From Paraspadella gotoi (lineage: Eukaryota > Chaetognatha), in contig CM119269.1 of NCBI GenBank assembly GCA_051294375.1, positions 770,272 to 834,271 of the forward strand: 64,000 bases of DNA. Reading direction: 5' to 3'. How positions within the stretch are numbered: position 1 is the first letter of the stretch; each line of letters starts with the position of its first letter. Positions 35,420 to 64,000 of this stretch are shown one piece after another. The notes beneath the pieces are model-generated. The model made no database searches. It saw only the letters and a program-made list of their open reading frames with translations, and had not been told where the DNA came from. The position numbers and the translations under genes were made by a program.

Positions 35420-38400
35420 AAGATTCTTTCAGGAACAGAAACTTGGTTGTTTTCTTCGGCTACATTCTTTGTCTTCCCGCTCACCTTTGACTCACCTTTG
35501 ACTTACCTCAGCCTCACCCTTGACTTTTAACGAAAACTTTTTGGCCGCATTCCTACTTCCGCTCTCCAGCGTTCGATGGCAGCGTCTTGTCTTTTGTTTT
35601 GTTTCTCGCCCACCGGAGTAGTAGTCATTAGACCTTGCCATATATGAAAAGTTTTGAAATCAAAAAAACGAGTATTGTGTAAGATGCCATACATCATATG
35701 AATTTTTATGATATATTTTTTCAAAAAAAATTTTACAGTAAATGCTGCCAACTTTAAAAAAAATGAAAAAAATGGTAAAAAATGGACTTTTTGCTATATA
35801 TTTAAAAGCTTTATTGCTAGAGGGACGAAACCCAATATTGTAGAGCGGAAAAAATTGACTATGTTACATACCTTGCATTATAAATTAAGTGAATTTTTTA
35901 CTCAGGAAATTTTTTTTAAAACCTATTGTTTTGGGACATTTTTTGATAAAAATTTTAAAAAATGATATTTTTTACACATTGTTTGTGAAATATTTTGTTA
36001 AAAAATTACGGCGAATTGAATAAAGAAATAATTGCCTTTGTTTTGCTGAAAGAATTTTTAAAAAAGGATTATCGGTTAAAAAGTTATAATTTTTTTAAAT
36101 TTAAAAAAAATCACTTTCTTTAATAATTATTTTTATTTAATAGGTTTGAACTAGGCTAAAGGAAAAAAGGGAATGCACTTTTCTCAGAGTAAATAAAAAA
36201 ATAGTAAATTGCTATTTGACAATGGGTAACTTTAATATTTTGTCTCACCAGGTTATTAAAGTTTTTTTTTTAATTTTTATCATTTTATAATGGAATTATT
36301 GACTTTTAAATAAGGTAGTTTTTTTAATTTTTTTTCTATATACCAAAAAGAAAAATTGACAAAAGCGATATATGATATAAAATTAGATAAAATGAGACAA
36401 AAAAAGTAAAATAAATGAAAGTAAGCAACTGAGAGAAGAGTTGTGCTGCTTACGATCGAGAAAAAAAATGTCATCATCTAGAGTGCCAAAGAAAGAAAAC
36501 TAGTTATTCTATTTTTTTCATAAATTACTTTGTCAAGCTAGTTCTGCAGAACTGAGTTGAATTATAATTTGGTGTTAAATATATTGCTTAATATTGTAAA
36601 AGACTTGGAAAAATATATTAAGCTTGCTTGATTAATTTAAGAATAGATCGACTTGTTGAATAATTCATCAACTATAAAAGATATGAAATGAATAAAAATC
36701 AAAGATGAATTAAAAATTATATTTATTTCAAAACTAAATCGACTATTTACAATAGACTTAATTATTAACTATAAATCATGAATAGATAACAAAAAATAGA
36801 ATAACTAGTTTTCTCTTTTAGCACTATACCTTTTTTTCTCGACCGGCAAGCAGCAAGCAACTCTTTTCTCAGTTATTTAACTTTCATTAATTTTACTCTT
36901 TTGTCTCATTTTATCAATTTTTAATCATTTATCGCCTTTGTCAATTTTTTCTTTATATTTTATATAGAAAAAAATTAAAAAACTACCTTATTTAAAAGTC
37001 ATAATTCCATTATAAAATGATAAAAATTTAAAAAAAACTTTAATAACCTGGTGAGACAAAATATTAAAGTTACCCATTGTCAATCAGAATTTACTATTTT
37101 TTTATTTACTCTGAAAAGTGCATTCCCTTTTTCCCTTTAGCCTAGTTCAAACCTATTATATAAAAATAATTATTAAGGAAAATGATTTTTTTTTAAATTT
37201 AAAAAAATTATAACTTTTTAACCGATAATCCTTTTTTAAAAATTCTTTCAGCAAAACAAAGGCAATTATTTCTTTATTCAATTCGCCGTAATTTTTTTTA
37301 CAAAATATTTCACGAACTTTGCTAAAAATATCATTTTTAACAATTTTTATCAAAAATTGCCCAAAACAATAGGTTTTAAAAAAAATTTTCCTTAGTAAAA
37401 AATTCACTTAATTTATAATGCAAGGTATGTAACATAGTCAATTTTTTCCGCTCTACAAGATAGTTTGGGTTTCGTCCCTCTAGCAATAAAGCTTTTAAAT
37501 ATATTTAGCAAAAAGTCCATTTTTTACCATTTTTTTAAATTTTTTTCAAAGTTGGCAGCATTTACTGTAAATTTTTTTTTGAAAAAAAATGTTCAAAAAA
37601 TTCATATGATGTATGGGCACCTTTTACATAATACTCGTTTTTTGATTTCAAAACTTTTCATATATGGCAAGGTCTAGTAGTCATCCTTTCACTCATATTT
37701 GTTGAATTGACTCTTAATTTTTAATTATCTTCGTCTTTACTCGACTTTCCTTCTCGAGCTTCTTTCCTCGCTTTCAAGCGGCCTTCGGTACGAAACCATC
37801 TCACTATTGAATTGACATCGGAGCCGAAGGCAGGAGATTCCCTTCCTCAGCATAAAGTTCCGGGGTTCGAGCCCGATGCCCGCCTTTCATTAAAGTCGGA
37901 TGAGCCGGTTCATCTGCTTGCAGTCTGATGCTAAAGCTTAATCGGAAGCCAATTATTAATCGCTTTTGTTGTAGTAAGAGTTAAAGCCGCCTCGCTATTG
38001 TCTATCCTCCCCCTATTCTTATTATTAAACTTAATCCCGTCTTAACCGTGCGTCCAGGGTTCAATCCCTGGGGCTTCCGGTGTCGTGAATGTATCAGGAC
38101 CGCCTCAGGCCTGCGACTGGTGGCGCCCGAGGCGTTCTCTTTACTAGTTTAAAGTAGTTATGGATATAACAGGCTTTCCCACCGTTGCCTGTTGCCATAG
38201 TTTAATCATTTATTTATTTAATTATTATCATTATAACTTGCCATTATCCGACGTGCGCCCAAACGAAAGCGCACGTCTTTTTTTTTACTCTTTCTCTCGT
38301 CGTTCCGATTTTTTTCTTCTTCTTGCAGGTGGTCCTCCTCTAAACCTTTCTTTATACACTTTTCTTTTCTTTTTCTTTCTTTTCTTTTTCTTTCTTTTCT

Positions 38401-38656
38401 TTTTCTTTCTTCTAAATCCCCTCGATTGTGTTGATTTTGGGTTCGCTTCAATGAAATGGTAATTCAATCTCCGGCGGGGATTTACTTTTTAGCTATCATC
38501 TTTTTTTTTCCCTCTTTAGTCTCTTCTTTGTTTCTTATTTCAAATTGTGGTGGAGGTGAAGCGGGTAAGCGGAGGTTTCACACTCTGTCTGACAAACCGG
38601 AAAAAAATTCGGATCTTGGATAATTTTTTTTTTTTATTATTATTTTCATATCAAAC
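35420..38656. repeat. 3.2 kb duplicated block, copy 2
   Basis: Near-identical to 32156-35394. It continues into unique sequence (TGTACTAGTTTC) at its right end. The pair abuts a 25-N gap, so probably one real locus. Confidence 0.9.
35629..37676. mobile_element. Foldback hAT-like transposon (copy 2), perfect 8-bp target duplication
   Basis: Same element as 32361-34428. It is flanked by GTAGTCAT at 35621-35628 and again at 37677-37684. This matches the nTnnnnAn pattern of hAT target sites. It is AT-rich and has no coding capacity. Confidence 0.8.
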
Positions 38657-40169
38657 TGTACTAGTTTCACTTGAGAGACGAATAGGTAAGTAAAGTGCTA
38701 CCATAATGCTCACGAAGATTAATCATTATTAACTGCTTTTTATTACAGAGATTAGAAAGAAATGTGACCTTTTTTTTTCGAACCGAATAGAGCAGTGGGG
38801 ATTTTTGGTTGGTAGGTAGGGAGATGGTGATCGCGGTTTGAAGGGAAAAGAAAAAAAAGGAAAAAGAAAAGAGAAGAAGTAAACAAAAAAGTAAGTTTTG
38901 TAACCTCGAGAAAAAAAATCGTGAGAAAAAAATCGAAAGTTGAGATACGAAATCCAAATTTAATGACAAAAAGAAAAGGAATTAAAATGAGATGAAACGA
39001 AAAAAGCAATAAAATAGAAAAAAAATTTACTAAAAATCAAAAAAGTAAAAAAGTAAAAAATAAAAGAAAACAAGTATATATATAGTATTATATTAGTAAA
39101 GAAGAAATTCAAAGATTTCAAAGGAAAAATTAGGCTGAGACTTGAGAAGAAAAATATATTCTAACGAGCAGACAATCGGATAGCCACAGTATTTTATTTT
39201 TAAATTTTTAAAAAAGTCCCCCGATTGAATGTCGTCTCTCCAGCTTTCCTTCTTTTTATATTCAAAAGTGATTTGTCGTTTGGCGGATTTGGATTAAGAA
39301 AGACATTCGACAATCCACGAATCTCTTTTCCTTTGGGAAGATAAAAAGTATTTTTCTCAGTGAATTGGATTTCCGTGAGTAAATTTCGAATTAATTCCCG
39401 CGTGAGAGAGTCTTTTGTGATCCTCTGTGAATCATCGAACATTGATTTCATAGATTATGTTTTCTAAAAAAAAATAGACAAAATATTTCATTTTTGTTCT
39501 CGGTCGAATCTTTGAGAAAAGAAAATTTCAATACTTATGTACTTATGAAATTCTATCAATCTAATAAACGCCACTGAACTGAAGGAACTGAAGGAAACTA
39601 ATTTCCTAATTAAGTTGTCATTTTGTAAGTACGCTACCTGGAGGTACCATTTGTTTCTACAATCCTTGGTCCACAGCGCTAGGGCAGGAAGTTTTTTTTC
39701 GAGCCTATTTCAAATAAAGTATAACAAGAACAACTGTTGTGAAAAAAAATTATGGTTGTAACCTAGGGACGAGTTTAGTTTGTACGTAATCTACATTGGG
39801 CATGCAATGTTTTTTTAATTAATTTTTTTTATTGGCTGTAGAGAGAAAATCAGCGTTTGTCCGATTTTATTTTTTTTTTTACTTTAAAGATTTTTTTTTT
39901 TTGATGAAGAGGATGAGAGTTGGTTTTTTTCCGGTGGATTAGTTGGGACGGAGAGTCTAGAGAGAAGAATTCATTAAGTATTAATTAAATTAATTAAATT
40001 ACGGATCCGAAAAGGTGGGGTTTTAAAGTGGTGGGCGAAGGGGGACAAAGAGGTGGAAGGTAAGTGCGAGGATCAAGAGAGAATCAGCGTAAAATAAAAA
40101 AACTAAAACTTCTCCCCTTTCTTTCCCTTTCCTTCCTCACCTTTTCGACCACCCCTACCACTCCACCAG
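38657..40169. other. Spacer upstream of the first visible ADAMTS exon
   Basis: AT-rich sequence with A- and T-runs. It should hold the ADAMTS promoter or a 5' intron, but I could not identify the signal-peptide exon. One minus-strand ORF at 39200-39451 is listed separately. Confidence 0.4.
39200..39451 (-). CDS. Small unassigned ORF (83 aa)
   Basis: ATG at 39451 opens 83 codons to TAA at 39200-39202 in AT-rich sequence where stops are frequent, so the length is somewhat unexpected. It reads SLTRELIRNLLTEIQ, then KGKEIRG and a basic KRRK, which could be a processing site in a peptide precursor. There is no signal peptide in this ORF. A TTTTTTTTAG acceptor-like site lies just upstream, so it may be a last exon. 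No family is recognised and it could be chance. Confidence 0.25.
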   Translation of the reverse strand: MKSMFDDSQRITKDSLTRELIRNLLTEIQFTEKNTFYLPKGKEIRGLSNVFLNPNPPNDKSLLNIKRRKAGETTFNRGTFLKI

Positions 40170-63792
<23,623 letters not shown>

Positions 63793-63811
63793 GTGAGTAG
63801 AGGGTTTGGAC

Positions 63812-63815
<4 letters not shown>

Positions 63816-63891
<76 letters not shown>
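63816..63891. repeat. (CT)n microsatellite
   Basis: Begins 24 bases after the donor of the last visible ADAMTS exon. Confidence 0.95.
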
Positions 63892-63895
<4 letters not shown>

Positions 63896-64000
63896 TTAAA
63901 AAAACAAGGTTTTTTAAATCTTTACAATTTTGAAATCAAAATTTAAAAAAAAAAAAAAAAACTAGCAGCAAGTATTCCTTCAATTCATTAACACTTGATG

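Overview
The window is animal nuclear DNA: multi-exon genes with GT-AG introns, an extracellular ADAMTS protease, an alpha-tubulin and a seven-helix receptor, set in AT-rich spacer crowded with (CT)n, (GA)n, (TTTC)n and (GTC)n microsatellites. A bilaterian invertebrate, probably a protostome, fits best. I cannot name the species. Gene models were built by hand from splice signals, reading phase and family motifs.

Layout. (1) 189-6033, + strand: the 3' part of a coiled-coil protein with a long disordered tail, possibly the C-terminus of an Lbc-type RhoGEF, with a poly(A) signal near 6490. (2) 9035-15202: an indel-ridden second copy of 2843-9008, very probably an assembly duplicate. (3) 15614-16625, + strand: a low-confidence Ser/Thr-rich ORF. 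(4) 16804-19429: a second duplicated block around a 25-N gap. (5) 19817-32150: mostly gene-poor, with several minisatellites and gaps. (6) 32156-38656: a third duplicated block around a 25-N gap. Each copy carries a roughly 2.05 kb foldback transposon with long inverted repeats and a hAT-type 8-bp target duplication, followed by a tRNA-like GC-rich island. (7) 40170 to past 64000, + strand: 24 phase-consistent exons of an ADAMTS metalloprotease closest to ADAMTS16/18, covering prodomain, catalytic domain, disintegrin-like, TSP1, Cys-rich, spacer and further TSP1 domains; it lacks its 5' exon(s) and its 3' end.

The ADAMTS gene hosts two antisense genes in large introns. Intron 45578-52725 contains a divergent alpha-tubulin (45876-50890, minus), complete apart from one exon lost in a gap. 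It has serine in place of the conserved catalytic Glu254 and no acidic, tyrosine-ending tail. Intron 54497-60173 contains a rhodopsin-like GPCR (56169-59603, minus). The same two introns hold two related tRNA-derived SINE-like elements.

The most interesting biology is the unusual nested alpha-tubulin and the double antisense-nested arrangement. The strongest technical signal is the repeated pattern of near-identical, indel-differing duplicates beside 25-N gaps, which suggests long-read gap filling. I found no CRISPR array, rRNA, canonical tRNA or prokaryotic operon.
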